A model generated the notes under the pieces. It was not told the origin of the DNA. It did not search any database and saw only the letters and a list, made by a program, of their open reading frames with translations. DNA of 30,755 nucleotides from an uncultured Fidelibacterota bacterium (GTDB lineage: Bacteria > Fidelibacterota > Marinisomatia > Marinisomatales > UBA1611): NCBI GenBank assembly GCA_937893835.1, contig CALCSS010000078.1, positions 1-30,755 of the forward strand, given 5' to 3'. How positions within the stretch are numbered: the stretch's first letter is position 1; each line of letters opens with the position of its first letter. A program made the translations under genes and the position numbers. Positions 1 to 7,765 of the stretch are shown piece by piece.

Positions 1-166
1 TGTTTTTGGCGTAGAACCTTTCAGAACAATATATTGATTCGATCGAAGAGCTCCAATCCAGCGCAGCCTCTATTAGCCGTTTCCCTTCAGCAAGGAATTT
101 ATTTTGAGATCTTCTGTGTTTTACTTGTTTGAGTAACTGTAATTCTTTGATGGTTTTATTGATCAT
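1..166 (-). CDS. SpoU/TrmH-family RNA 2'-O-methyltransferase, N-terminal part (cut by window edge)
   Basis: The reverse strand reads from an ATG at 166-164 without a stop to the window edge, giving about 55 residues that begin MINKTIKELQLLKQVKHRRS. The pattern K-x-L-x-x-L-K, then K-x-R-x-x-x-x-F-L-x-E-G-x-R-L-I-E-x-A-L, then I-x-x-I-Y is the substrate-binding N-terminal domain of SpoU/TrmH (RlmB/TsnR-like) rRNA 2'-O-ribose methyltransferases. These use S-adenosylmethionine to methylate a ribose in rRNA or tRNA. The catalytic SPOUT knot would lie outside the window. An in-frame TAG lies 28 nt upstream of the ATG with no other ATG between, which fixes the start. The gene is divergent from proS and shares the 142-bp spacer at 167-308. 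Family is fairly sure from the N-terminal signature; the exact target is unknown. Confidence 0.8.
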   Translation of the reverse strand, partial: MINKTIKELQLLKQVKHRRSQNKFLAEGKRLIEAALDWSSSIESIYCSERFYAKN

Positions 167-308
167 TTGGGAGCAGAGTGTTATTCTTTGATACTAAAAT
201 CTGTATATGATAGAAATTCATTCAAAGTGTAGATTTAACAATAATTCTGACTTGGTACACCCGATCATGGCAGGTAATTTTTAATCTAATCTTCCAGTAT
301 ATTATTTT
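167..308. other. Divergent intergenic spacer between methyltransferase and proS
   Basis: This 142-bp AT-rich spacer must hold promoters for both divergent genes. I see TTGATA at 188-193 and TATGAT at 206-211, but their spacing is only 12 bp, so I do not call a promoter. No Shine-Dalgarno precedes the proS ATG. A 10-mer (251-260) and a 9-mer (263-271) recur in the same order inside the proS 5' end at 349-358 and 387-395. Confidence 0.5.
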
Positions 309-1775
309 ATGAGTAAAGGACTACCAGATCGATCAAATGACTTCTCAGCTTGGTACACTCAAGTAGTTAACCGAGCGGGGCTTGCTGATCATGGCCCAGT
401 AAAAGGCACCATGGTTATCAAGCCATATGGTTTTCAATTATGGGAAAACATAAAGGAAACATTTGACAAGATGATCAAGGAGACTGGACATGTCAACGCA
501 TACTTTCCTTTATTTATTCCGAAATCCTTCTTGGCCAAGGAGGCAGAGCATGTTGAGGGCTTTGCAAAAGAATGTGCTGTTGTTACTCACACAAGATTAA
601 AATCTGACCCTGATAAGGGTGTGGTAGTTGATCCTGAATCAAAACTGGAAGAAGAGATCATTGTGCGTCCAACATCAGAAACGGTCATCTGGTCCATGTA
701 TAAAAAATGGATACAGTCATACAGAGACCTACCGGTTTTGATCAATCAATGGGCAAATGTTGTTAGATGGGAGATGCGAACAAGGCTATTCCTTCGTACC
801 AGCGAATTTCTTTGGCAAGAGGGCCACACCGCTCACTCAACACCAGAAGAAGCAGAAAAGGAAACACTGGACATATTGGAACTATATAGGCAGCTGGCTG
901 AAGACCATCTGGCGGTTCCGGTCTACACAGGATTAAAAACAGATTCAGAAAAATTTGCTGGTGCAGAGAGGACCTACTGCATAGAGGCAATGATGGGTGA
1001 CAAACGGGCGCTCCAGGCGGGAACCTCACACAACCTAGGACAAAATTTTGCAAAGGCCTTTGGTGTCACCTTTCAAACAAAGGACAACAAAGAAGAGTTG
1101 GTGTGGGCCACGAGTTGGGGCGTTAGCACTCGTTTGATAGGTGCGGTTATTTTAACCCATGGAGATGATAAGGGGCTACGACTTCCACCAAGAATTGCAC
1201 CAATTCAGGTGGTCATTATTCCAATCACTAAAAATGAAGATCAGGCCAATCAATTAAAAACCTATCTGAACCCCATGACAGAAGAATTAAGGTCCTCTGG
1301 TGTAAGAATATTTGAGGACTGGACCAATAATTCTCCAGGTTTCAAATTCAATGAATGGGAGATGAAGGGTGTCCCCCTACGAATGGAAGTGGGCCCCAGG
1401 GATATTAAAGAAGAAAAGGTTGTTTTGGTAAGACGTGACAGTAAAGAAAAATTATTCATATCAAAAGATAGTGTGTTAGAAAATATTCAAGAACTTCTAG
1501 AGGATATTCAGGAGAACCTATTAAGACAGGCACGCGATTTCCGTGATGAGAACACCCATGCTGTTCAAGATTACACTGAATTCAAAGAGGTCATAAAACA
1601 AGGTGGATTCGTTCGTTGTGGTTGGAATGGAGATTCAAAGGTTGAAGCGAAGATAAAGGAAGAGACAAAGGCAACCGTCCGGTGCATACCATTCAATGAG
1701 AACCCTCAGGGTCTCACTTGTATAAAGACAGGTGAGGAAGCAAAACATGAGGTGATCTTTGCCAAAGCATATTAA
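309..1775 (+). CDS. proS: Prolyl-tRNA synthetase, archaeal/eukaryote-type (ProS type 3)
   Basis: This enzyme charges tRNA-Pro with proline using ATP in the cytoplasm. The 488-residue length, the opening around DFSAWYTQVVNRAGLADHGP and the C-terminal Tyr match the short archaeal/eukaryotic-type ProRS, which lacks the cis-editing insertion of the E. coli form. Class II motif 2 lies around R163 (RTSEFLWQEGHTAH) and motif 3 near R275 (TRLIGAVILTHGDDKGLRLP). The anticodon-binding domain follows, then the family's C-terminal zinc-like domain. That domain looks degenerate: C437 and C471 remain, but their partners in the usual C-x4-C and C-x2-C pairs are replaced. There is no Shine-Dalgarno before the ATG. 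It begins a forward cluster, with recO starting 12 nt after its stop. Confidence 0.96.
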   Translation: MSKGLPDRSNDFSAWYTQVVNRAGLADHGPVKGTMVIKPYGFQLWENIKETFDKMIKETGHVNAYFPLFIPKSFLAKEAEHVEGFAKECAVVTHTRLKSDPDKGVVVDPESKLEEEIIVRPTSETVIWSMYKKWIQSYRDLPVLINQWANVVRWEMRTRLFLRTSEFLWQEGHTAHSTPEEAEKETLDILELYRQLAEDHLAVPVYTGLKTDSEKFAGAERTYCIEAMMGDKRALQAGTSHNLGQNFAKAFGVTFQTKDNKEELVWATSWGVSTRLIGAVILTHGDDKGLRLPPRIAPIQVVIIPITKNEDQANQLKTYLNPMTEELRSSGVRIFEDWTNNSPGFKFNEWEMKGVPLRMEVGPRDIKEEKVVLVRRDSKEKLFISKDSVLENIQELLEDIQENLLRQARDFRDENTHAVQDYTEFKEVIKQGGFVRCGWNGDSKVEAKIKEETKATVRCIPFNENPQGLTCIKTGEEAKHEVIFAKAY

Positions 1776-1787
1776 AAGACGAACCCC

Positions 1788-2474
1788 ATGATCGTTCATA
1801 CGTCTGCAATTGTATTAAAATCATTTCCATATGGAGACACCTCATTGATAGCACGATGTTTTTCGAAAGATCAAGGCAAGATAAGTTTAATTATCAAGGG
1901 AGCCAGAAGTAAAAAAAAACCTAAAGCAGCTTTTTTTGAACCCCTAAGCCACGTTGATCTTATTTATAATTATAAACCAAACAGAGAACTTCAGATCGTA
2001 TCAAAGGTCTCTTTCATAAACTATTGGTCTAGTATTTTGAGTAATTTGCGATCGATCACCTTGTCCATGGCCATGCTGGAATTAACAGAAAAGACCCTGT
2101 CTGTTGAAGACCCACATCCGAATTTATTTAAAATGTTAAAAGATGTTTTAAGTGCGATAAATGAAAAAGAATCAGACCCCAATTTGTTATTTTGGTTTTA
2201 TGAATGTATTTTATTATCCCATCTTGGATTTAGACCAAACTTGGAACAAAATGACCTGCCTGGACTAAACCTTCCAGACCTAGACAATGGTCCAAATAGT
2301 CGACTTATATTAGCGAGTCTATTGGCCGAGAGGTTGGACGATCTTCCCACTGATCCCATTACTGAAGAGGATCGAAAGACCATCAGCAAATATCTTTGGA
2401 TATCGCTTTGCTATCATTTTGAGGGGCTTAGTAAGGTAAAATCCTTTCAGGTTGCTAGAAAGATACTATCATGA
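1788..2474 (+). CDS. recO: DNA repair protein RecO
   Basis: RecO works with RecF and RecR to load RecA on single-stranded DNA coated by SSB. The 228-residue protein begins with the typical OB-fold N-terminus (VHTSAIVLKSFPYGDTSLIA, then GKISLIIKGARSKKKPKAAF), followed by an alpha-helical C-terminal domain. The Cys4 zinc motif seen in many RecO proteins, expected around residues 150-170 after HLGFRP, is missing: the stretch NLEQNDLPGLNLPDLDNG has no cysteine, as in enterobacterial RecO. It follows proS by 12 nt and probably shares its transcript. There is no Shine-Dalgarno before the ATG. Confidence 0.92.
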   Translation: MIVHTSAIVLKSFPYGDTSLIARCFSKDQGKISLIIKGARSKKKPKAAFFEPLSHVDLIYNYKPNRELQIVSKVSFINYWSSILSNLRSITLSMAMLELTEKTLSVEDPHPNLFKMLKDVLSAINEKESDPNLLFWFYECILLSHLGFRPNLEQNDLPGLNLPDLDNGPNSRLILASLLAERLDDLPTDPITEEDRKTISKYLWISLCYHFEGLSKVKSFQVARKILS

Positions 2475-2544
2475 TGATTCAAATATCTTAATGAGGTTGG
2501 ATAGCTATTGGAATTAGTATGAAATACGTATATTTGATAGAAAA

Positions 2545-3372
2545 ATGAAATATCAATTTCAATCAAACCCTGGTGAATTTTCTTATAAACCCACATTGTT
2601 CACAAATGCGATCAAGGTTCTGATATCCATCAATTTTGGTATCTTTATCTTGCAAACACTTTCAGGTTCAGAAACATTGTTCTTTCCTCTTTTTGGATTA
2701 GTTCCAAAACTGGTCTGGTCAGAGAAAATGATCTGGCAACCATTCACATATATGTTTTTTCATGGAGGGGTGTGGCATGTTTTGATAAATATGTTTGTTT
2801 TGTGGATGTTTGGAAGTGAGTTAGAACGACTCTGGGGAAGGGGCCAATTTCTAAGGTTTTATTTTATCACAGGTGTGGGATCGGGACTGGTAACAATGCT
2901 ATTTGGTCTTCAGTCAATGACTCCAGTAGTGGGTGCGAGTGGAGCTGTCTACGGTGTTCTATTAGGATATGGATTAACCTATCCAAACCGCACCATATAT
3001 CTTTATGGTATTATACCAGTTAAATCAATTTGGTTTGTTCTGGGCATAGGGCTCATAGCCTTTATGTCATCATTTGAAAATATGAGTCCCATTAGTCACA
3101 TAACTCATTTATCTGGGATGATCATAGGTTATTTTATGTTAAAAAACCCCATTAACTGGGGCGGATTATTGTTCCAAATAAGAAAGAAAACGCTTGAGTA
3201 TAAAATTCAAAAAGAAGAGAAGAGAATATCTCAGCAATTTCTAGTCGAGCGTGACATCAATCAAATACTTGACAAGATCAACCATCAAGGGTTTGATAGT
3301 TTAACCCAAGAGGAACAAGACCGACTGTATAAAGGTAGTCATTCTTTGTCTAAAGATAAAAAAAAGGATTAA
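2545..3372 (+). CDS. Rhomboid-family intramembrane serine protease
   Basis: This is a polytopic inner-membrane protease that cleaves transmembrane segments of client proteins. The 275-residue protein has about six hydrophobic helices. The rhomboid signature is complete: H78-x3-N82 (HVLIN) in helix 2, the catalytic serine S132 in GASGAVYG, and the catalytic H188 in THLSGMIIG. The last 60-70 residues are cytosolic, charged and partly coiled-coil. They end in a short motif (LDKINHQGFDSLTQEEQDRL) that I recall from many FCB-group rhomboids. It sits between recO and motA with about 50-70 bp gaps. The substrate is unknown. Confidence 0.93.
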   Translation: MKYQFQSNPGEFSYKPTLFTNAIKVLISINFGIFILQTLSGSETLFFPLFGLVPKLVWSEKMIWQPFTYMFFHGGVWHVLINMFVLWMFGSELERLWGRGQFLRFYFITGVGSGLVTMLFGLQSMTPVVGASGAVYGVLLGYGLTYPNRTIYLYGIIPVKSIWFVLGIGLIAFMSSFENMSPISHITHLSGMIIGYFMLKNPINWGGLLFQIRKKTLEYKIQKEEKRISQQFLVERDINQILDKINHQGFDSLTQEEQDRLYKGSHSLSKDKKKD

Positions 3373-3420
3373 TCCTATAAATTGTCTTATTATAATTTTT
3401 ATTAACAATACAAATAAAAC

Positions 3421-4251
3421 ATGGAAAACAACGAAAGTAAAACTGATTTTGGTACCCTCATTGGCCTATTAACCGGTGTAGGGATTATTGTCCTTGGCAT
3501 TATAACAGGAGGCGGAGAGTTATATTGGTTTGTCAATCTTAATTCTATATTGATCGTTATTGGTGGCACATTTGCTGCGACCATGGTAAATCTACCCATG
3601 AAGGCCGTTACCAATACATTTAGTATTGTCAAGAATGTATTCGAAGGTGAGGATTATGATTATGGTCGTGTCATAGATGAGATTGTCCAAAAGGCAACTA
3701 AGGCAAGAAAAGATGGCCTATTATCACTAGAGGCAGATCTTGCAAAGATGCGTGAAGGATTCTTTAAGAACGGAATTGAGCTTGCTATCAATGAGAGGGA
3801 TGCAAAGCGCCTCCGTACTTTTTTAAACCTTGAAATGAACAATATCCACAGTCGCCATCATGCGGGCCAAGAACTCTTTTTATATATGGCATCCTATGCT
3901 CCGGCCTTTGGTATGCTGGGAACCGTACTTGGACTGATCATAATGATGAATAACTTTTCAGCTGGAGACGATACTGCCACCGCCAGCTTTAGCGTTGCAG
4001 AAAGATTTGCAGAATTATTGGCGGGTATGGGCCTTGCTCTCATAACAACATTCTATGGTGTATTTTTTGCAAATATGATATTTCTCCCAATTGGTGGAAA
4101 GTTAAAAAGAAGATCTGAAAACGAACTAATGTTAAAGAGTATTGTTGTGGAGGGGATAATCAGTATTCATGCAAGAGAGCACCCAATGTTGATCAGAGAG
4201 AAGTTAATGACATTTGTTCCTTCACAGTATAGATATAATGACAAAGACTAG
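3421..4251 (+). CDS. motA: MotA/PomA-type stator channel subunit
   Basis: This is a membrane channel subunit that, with MotB, turns ion flow into mechanical work. The 276-residue protein shows the MotA/PomA layout. Two N-terminal helices (TLIGLLTGVGIIVLGI; NSILIVIGGTFAAT) are followed by a cytoplasmic loop of about 110 residues with charged torque-type residues. Two C-terminal helices follow (YAPAFGMLGTVLGLIIMM and AELLAGMGLALITTFYGV) with the conserved prolines and glycines. motB follows 41 nt later. The length and the GTLIGL opening resemble sodium-type PomA, but I cannot assign the coupling ion. No flagellar gene is in the window, so whether it drives a flagellum or another envelope machine is open. 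Confidence 0.9.
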   Translation: MENNESKTDFGTLIGLLTGVGIIVLGIITGGGELYWFVNLNSILIVIGGTFAATMVNLPMKAVTNTFSIVKNVFEGEDYDYGRVIDEIVQKATKARKDGLLSLEADLAKMREGFFKNGIELAINERDAKRLRTFLNLEMNNIHSRHHAGQELFLYMASYAPAFGMLGTVLGLIIMMNNFSAGDDTATASFSVAERFAELLAGMGLALITTFYGVFFANMIFLPIGGKLKRRSENELMLKSIVVEGIISIHAREHPMLIREKLMTFVPSQYRYNDKD

Positions 4252-4292
4252 AATGCACAAAAGATCATTAGGATAGCAGAGTAGGTAGTAGA

Positions 4293-5030
4293 TTGGATAG
4301 TTCTCAACGACAGTCAATGAGTCTCGATGAGCGCCGAGCAAAGTCTACAGCGTGGGCCCTTACATTTGCCGATGTTGTAACACTTCTGCTAACCTTTTTT
4401 GTGCTATTACTTGTAATGCTAAGTGACGCAGAAAAACGATTGAGTACCCTGATAGAAAACCTGCTTGATGAAACATATGAGGAGATGACAACAGGACTAT
4501 CGTATGATAATATTGCCGTTGATAGAGAGACAAAGGGAATCAAAATAACAATAACGGGTAATTTATTTCAGTCTACATCTGCAGATATAGACCCTTCATA
4601 TTATAGCGTAGTACATCAGATTGGTCAATTGATCGCAGATTCAGATCTTATGAATATAAATACTAGAGAGGAACATAAGGCCTTGTTGGGCATAATTGAT
4701 CAACACAACGCAGAACTTAATGTAGAGATACGATGCGAGGGACACACAGATGATGCTAAACTTCCTCAACATGCAGAATACCCCAGTAATTGGGAGCTAT
4801 CTTCCGCTAGGTCCCTAAACCTGGTACGATTAATGAATAAACATGCTGGTATGCCAGAAAAATACTTTTCTGCTCTTGGCTATGGCGAATTTCGTCCCGT
4901 AGTTGATGTGACCTTAATCACTGATTTTGAAGATAAACAAGAAGCTCGTGCAAGGAATAGACGGGTCGAGATCTATTTAGATGCATTTTTGAAGGACAAG
5001 ACCTATATCGAAACCAAGATAAATATTTAA
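4293..5030 (+). CDS. motB: MotB-like stator subunit with OmpA peptidoglycan-binding domain
   Basis: This partner of the upstream motA anchors the stator to peptidoglycan. From the TTG at 4293 the protein has 245 residues. One transmembrane helix (about 21-45) contains the presumed ion-binding D27 in the FADVVTLLLTFF motif. The C-terminal OmpA/MotB domain has the peptidoglycan signature: CEGHTDD, NWELSSARS, ALGYGEFRPV and ARARNRRVEIYL. The start is uncertain. The TTG has a weak AGGTAG ahead of it, while the in-frame ATG at 4317 (M9) keeps the whole helix and is equally plausible. The stop at 5028-5030 abuts the convergent ftsB stop, with no hairpin between. Confidence 0.9.
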   Translation: MDSSQRQSMSLDERRAKSTAWALTFADVVTLLLTFFVLLLVMLSDAEKRLSTLIENLLDETYEEMTTGLSYDNIAVDRETKGIKITITGNLFQSTSADIDPSYYSVVHQIGQLIADSDLMNINTREEHKALLGIIDQHNAELNVEIRCEGHTDDAKLPQHAEYPSNWELSSARSLNLVRLMNKHAGMPEKYFSALGYGEFRPVVDVTLITDFEDKQEARARNRRVEIYLDAFLKDKTYIETKINI

Positions 5031-5393
5031 TTATTTTTTATCATTTCCATTTTTAGGGACGACCTTAAATACCTTTTCACCTGGCTTTGCCATTCTATAT
5101 CTTTCACGAGCTAATTTTTCAATATATTTCAAATCATTTTCTAATTTATTTTTTTCTGACAAAAGTATCTCTCGATCTTTCCTTAATTGTGAAATATAAC
5201 TTTGAACCTCAGATCGTTCTTTCTTTAGTTTGTATAATTGAAGAACACCGTGGTCACCAAAAATAAATATTATTAGAAGCGCAGTGATGATCAACAACAA
5301 AACACCTCTTACAAAGTTTTTTTGTGTATCAGCAACATATCTTTTTGTTGAGGTTTTTTCAGCTGGCCTTTTCATAAAACCATATTTGCTCAT
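5031..5393 (-). CDS. ftsB: FtsB/DivIC-like septum formation initiator
   Basis: This is a small bitopic division protein of the FtsB/DivIC family, expected to join FtsL and FtsQ at the septum. The 120 residues comprise a basic cytoplasmic tail of about 30, one transmembrane helix (GVLLLIITALLIIFIFG, about 30-46), and a periplasmic coiled coil rich in E/K/L (about 52-90). The family's C-terminal motif follows: YIEKLARERYRMAKPGEKVF. Its ATG overlaps the enolase stop (ATGA, 4 nt). This eno-ftsB order is common in bacteria and supports the call. Function is inferred from family and position. Confidence 0.88.
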   Translation of the reverse strand: MSKYGFMKRPAEKTSTKRYVADTQKNFVRGVLLLIITALLIIFIFGDHGVLQLYKLKKERSEVQSYISQLRKDREILLSEKNKLENDLKYIEKLARERYRMAKPGEKVFKVVPKNGNDKK

Positions 5394-6676
5394 TTTATAT
5401 GCCCCAACACAGATCTATTTGCCAGTTTTGCATCAACCCCCAACTCTTCTTCAATCCTTAATAGTTGATTGTATTTACATATTCGATCAGTGCGAGAGGC
5501 TGATCCAGTTTTTATCTGCCCCATGCCCATACCAACTGCAAGGTCTGCAATAGTGGTATCTTCTGTCTCACCTGATCGATGTGAGATAATTGCTCCGAAT
5601 CCAGCATCCCTTGCTAGGTCAATTGCTTGAATGGTCTCTGTGACCGTACCAATTTGATTTAATTTGATTAAAATGGCATTCATGCTCTTCTCGTCTATTG
5701 AACGTTGTAGTCTGTTCATATTGGTTACCGTTAGGTCGTCACCGACAATTTGCACATTGGCACCTATCTCAGATGTAAGTTTGTTCCATCCATCCCAATC
5801 ATCTTCGTGCAAACCGTCTTCTATGGATATGATCGGATAATTTTTCACAAGTGTACTTAAATAATTGACCATTCCATCAGTTTCAAGTTTTTTCTCCTCT
5901 GAAATAAGATTGTATAGACCATTTTCATATAATTCACTTGCTGCAACATCCAGTGCGATAAATATATCTGTTCCTGTTTTTAACCCAGCCTTTAATATTG
6001 ATTCGAGAATGATCTCTATTGCCTCTTCATTCGAATTGAGATTAGGAGCAAAACCGCCTTCGTCTCCAACGGCCGTTGTCATCTTTTTAACATTTAAAAC
6101 TGATTTCAAGTGATGAAAGACCTCGGTACCCATTTGCAAAGCCTCAGAAAATGTATTGGCACCAAAAGGTACGATCATAAATTCTTGAATATCGACAGAG
6201 TTATTTGCATGGCTACCACCATTTAAAATATTCATCATGGGCATTGGAAGTAGGAATTCATTGTTCTTCGAAAAAATTTCATATAAAGATTTTTTGGATA
6301 CTTTAGCATTTGCATGTGCGACCGCCATTGAAACGCCTAAGATAGCATTGGCTCCAAGGTTGGACTTGTTATCAGTTCCGTCCAATGAAATCATCATATG
6401 GTCAATTTCGGTTTGTTTTTTTGCATCAAAACCGACAAGCGCTTCTGCAATCAAGGTGTTAATATTATTTACTGCTTTTCTCACTCCTTTTCCGAAGTAG
6501 CGATCATTATCCATATCACGTAATTCTATGGCCTCATATTCTCCAGTAGATGCGCCCGATGGTACAGCTGCCCGTCCAATATGCCCAGATCGAGTGAGTA
6601 CGTCTACCTCGATGGTTGGATTCCCTCTAGAGTCTAGAATCTCTCTAGCATATATTTTTTCAATAGCAGAATTCAA
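5390..6676 (-). CDS. eno: Enolase
   Basis: Enolase interconverts 2-phosphoglycerate and phosphoenolpyruvate in glycolysis and gluconeogenesis. The 428-residue length is typical. Visible signatures are the N-terminal AREILDSRGNPTIEVDV, the loop GASTGEYEA, the catalytic acid E206 in GDEGGFAP, metal ligands in SIEDGLHEDDW and VGDDLTVTN, the catalytic base K338 in LIKLNQIGT, and SHRSGETEDTTIADLAV near the end. Translation starts at a TTG (6676-6674); a GGGAGT at 6682-6687 lies 5 nt upstream and supports this start. It is co-transcribed with ftsB. Confidence 0.97.
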   Translation of the reverse strand: MNSAIEKIYAREILDSRGNPTIEVDVLTRSGHIGRAAVPSGASTGEYEAIELRDMDNDRYFGKGVRKAVNNINTLIAEALVGFDAKKQTEIDHMMISLDGTDNKSNLGANAILGVSMAVAHANAKVSKKSLYEIFSKNNEFLLPMPMMNILNGGSHANNSVDIQEFMIVPFGANTFSEALQMGTEVFHHLKSVLNVKKMTTAVGDEGGFAPNLNSNEEAIEIILESILKAGLKTGTDIFIALDVAASELYENGLYNLISEEKKLETDGMVNYLSTLVKNYPIISIEDGLHEDDWDGWNKLTSEIGANVQIVGDDLTVTNMNRLQRSIDEKSMNAILIKLNQIGTVTETIQAIDLARDAGFGAIISHRSGETEDTTIADLAVGMGMGQIKTGSASRTDRICKYNQLLRIEEELGVDAKLANRSVLGHIK

Positions 6677-6681
6677 TTTTT

Positions 6682-6687
6682 ACTCCC
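6682..6687 (-). promoter_or_regulatory. Shine-Dalgarno of enolase deciding a TTG start
   Basis: The reverse strand reads GGGAGT 5 nt before the TTG at 6676. Most genes in this window lack such a site, so it supports both the unusual start codon and strong translation. Confidence 0.65.
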
Positions 6688-6793
6688 GTAAATTAGATAA
6701 TCAAATTAGATTTGAGTTCAAGAACCATCCAATATCTTTAATATGGAATTTATATATTGGAACAATTAAGAGTTCAATAAAATAATTAGTCTA

Positions 6794-7759
6794 ATGTTTG
6801 AAATATATCGATATACAAGATCAAACCAGAGTTTGTGGGATGATTTTGTTCCACTTGGTAATAATGGAACTCTTTTTCATTTACGTTCTTTTTTGAACTA
6901 TCATCCACGAGGTCGCTTTGTAGACCATAGTCTAATGATATACAAAAAAGGAAAATTATTTTCAGTATTTCCAGCTGCTGAAAAAATAATAGATGATCGT
7001 AAATATCTTATTTCTCATCCTGGGTCTTCTGTTGGCTCATTTGTGGTTCCAGAAAACCTGTCAATAGCAGATTCTCTTGCCTTGGTAAAATGTCTCGTCG
7101 CCTATGCAGAAGATGAAAAGTTCGGGGGGATACGTATTGCTCTACCCCCAAATCTATATCAACGTCGTCTATCCAATTATATGGATTTTTCTTTTTTTAA
7201 AAACAACTTTAATTATTTGAAAAGAGACATAACCAGCATTTTATTCTTAGAAAGATCTTTAGACCAAACCGTTGCTAAGTTTCGACCATCTCATCAAAGA
7301 TCCATTAAAAAAGCAAAAAATAAAGGCGTTGTTATTCATAGATCTGATGATTTTAGATCATTTTATAGTATCCTAGAGAAAAACTTAAAGATTCGTCACA
7401 ATGTAGATCCGACCCATAGCATAGAAGAATTGAAAAAGATACATGATTTATTTCCCGATAGATGCAATTTATTTGCGGCCTTCATTGATGGTGAAATGAT
7501 CGCAGGCATAGTGAATTTCATTGTTAATGAAGATGTTGTTCTTGCTTTTTATATCAGTCACAATGAGAACTATAAAGAATATAGAGCTGTTAATCTACTT
7601 TTCTATACCATCTTTGATTGGGCAATAGAATCTAATTTTAAAATATATGATTTTGGGATCTTCACGGTCAATGAAAATCCAAATATGGGACTTGGTCGAT
7701 TTAAAGAGAACTTTGGTGCAAGTGGTATCTTTCGCGATACCATTGAACTCATACTCTAA
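6794..7759 (+). CDS. FemAB/GNAT-fold acyltransferase in glycan cluster
   Basis: The 321-residue protein resembles the FemAB-like/BioF2-like acyltransferases, which carry tandem GNAT folds. The N-terminal part has the family patterns NGTLFHLRSFLNYHP and LISHPGSSVGSFVV. The second half has KFRPSHQRSIKKAKNKGVVI, FAAFIDGEMIAGIVNFIVNE, and DFGIFTVNENPNMGLGRFKENFG, the acyl-donor-binding half. Relatives transfer amino acids or acyl groups to peptidoglycan precursors or sugars. The next gene, a flippase, starts 6 nt after its stop and four more glycan genes follow, so modification of a surface glycan sugar or its lipid carrier is the best guess. The substrate cannot be read from sequence. It is divergent from enolase across a 117-bp spacer. 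Confidence 0.75.
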   Translation: MFEIYRYTRSNQSLWDDFVPLGNNGTLFHLRSFLNYHPRGRFVDHSLMIYKKGKLFSVFPAAEKIIDDRKYLISHPGSSVGSFVVPENLSIADSLALVKCLVAYAEDEKFGGIRIALPPNLYQRRLSNYMDFSFFKNNFNYLKRDITSILFLERSLDQTVAKFRPSHQRSIKKAKNKGVVIHRSDDFRSFYSILEKNLKIRHNVDPTHSIEELKKIHDLFPDRCNLFAAFIDGEMIAGIVNFIVNEDVVLAFYISHNENYKEYRAVNLLFYTIFDWAIESNFKIYDFGIFTVNENPNMGLGRFKENFGASGIFRDTIELIL

Positions 7760-7765
7760 TTATCA

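Noticed and set aside
5028..5045. Terminator between convergent motB and ftsB
   Set aside because: The stops abut and the region is only A/T runs with no G-C stem, so I cannot support an intrinsic terminator.
6692..6721. TTGAAC-18-TCTAAT on the reverse strand before enolase
   Set aside because: The start point would fall inside the enolase Shine-Dalgarno, leaving no usable leader.
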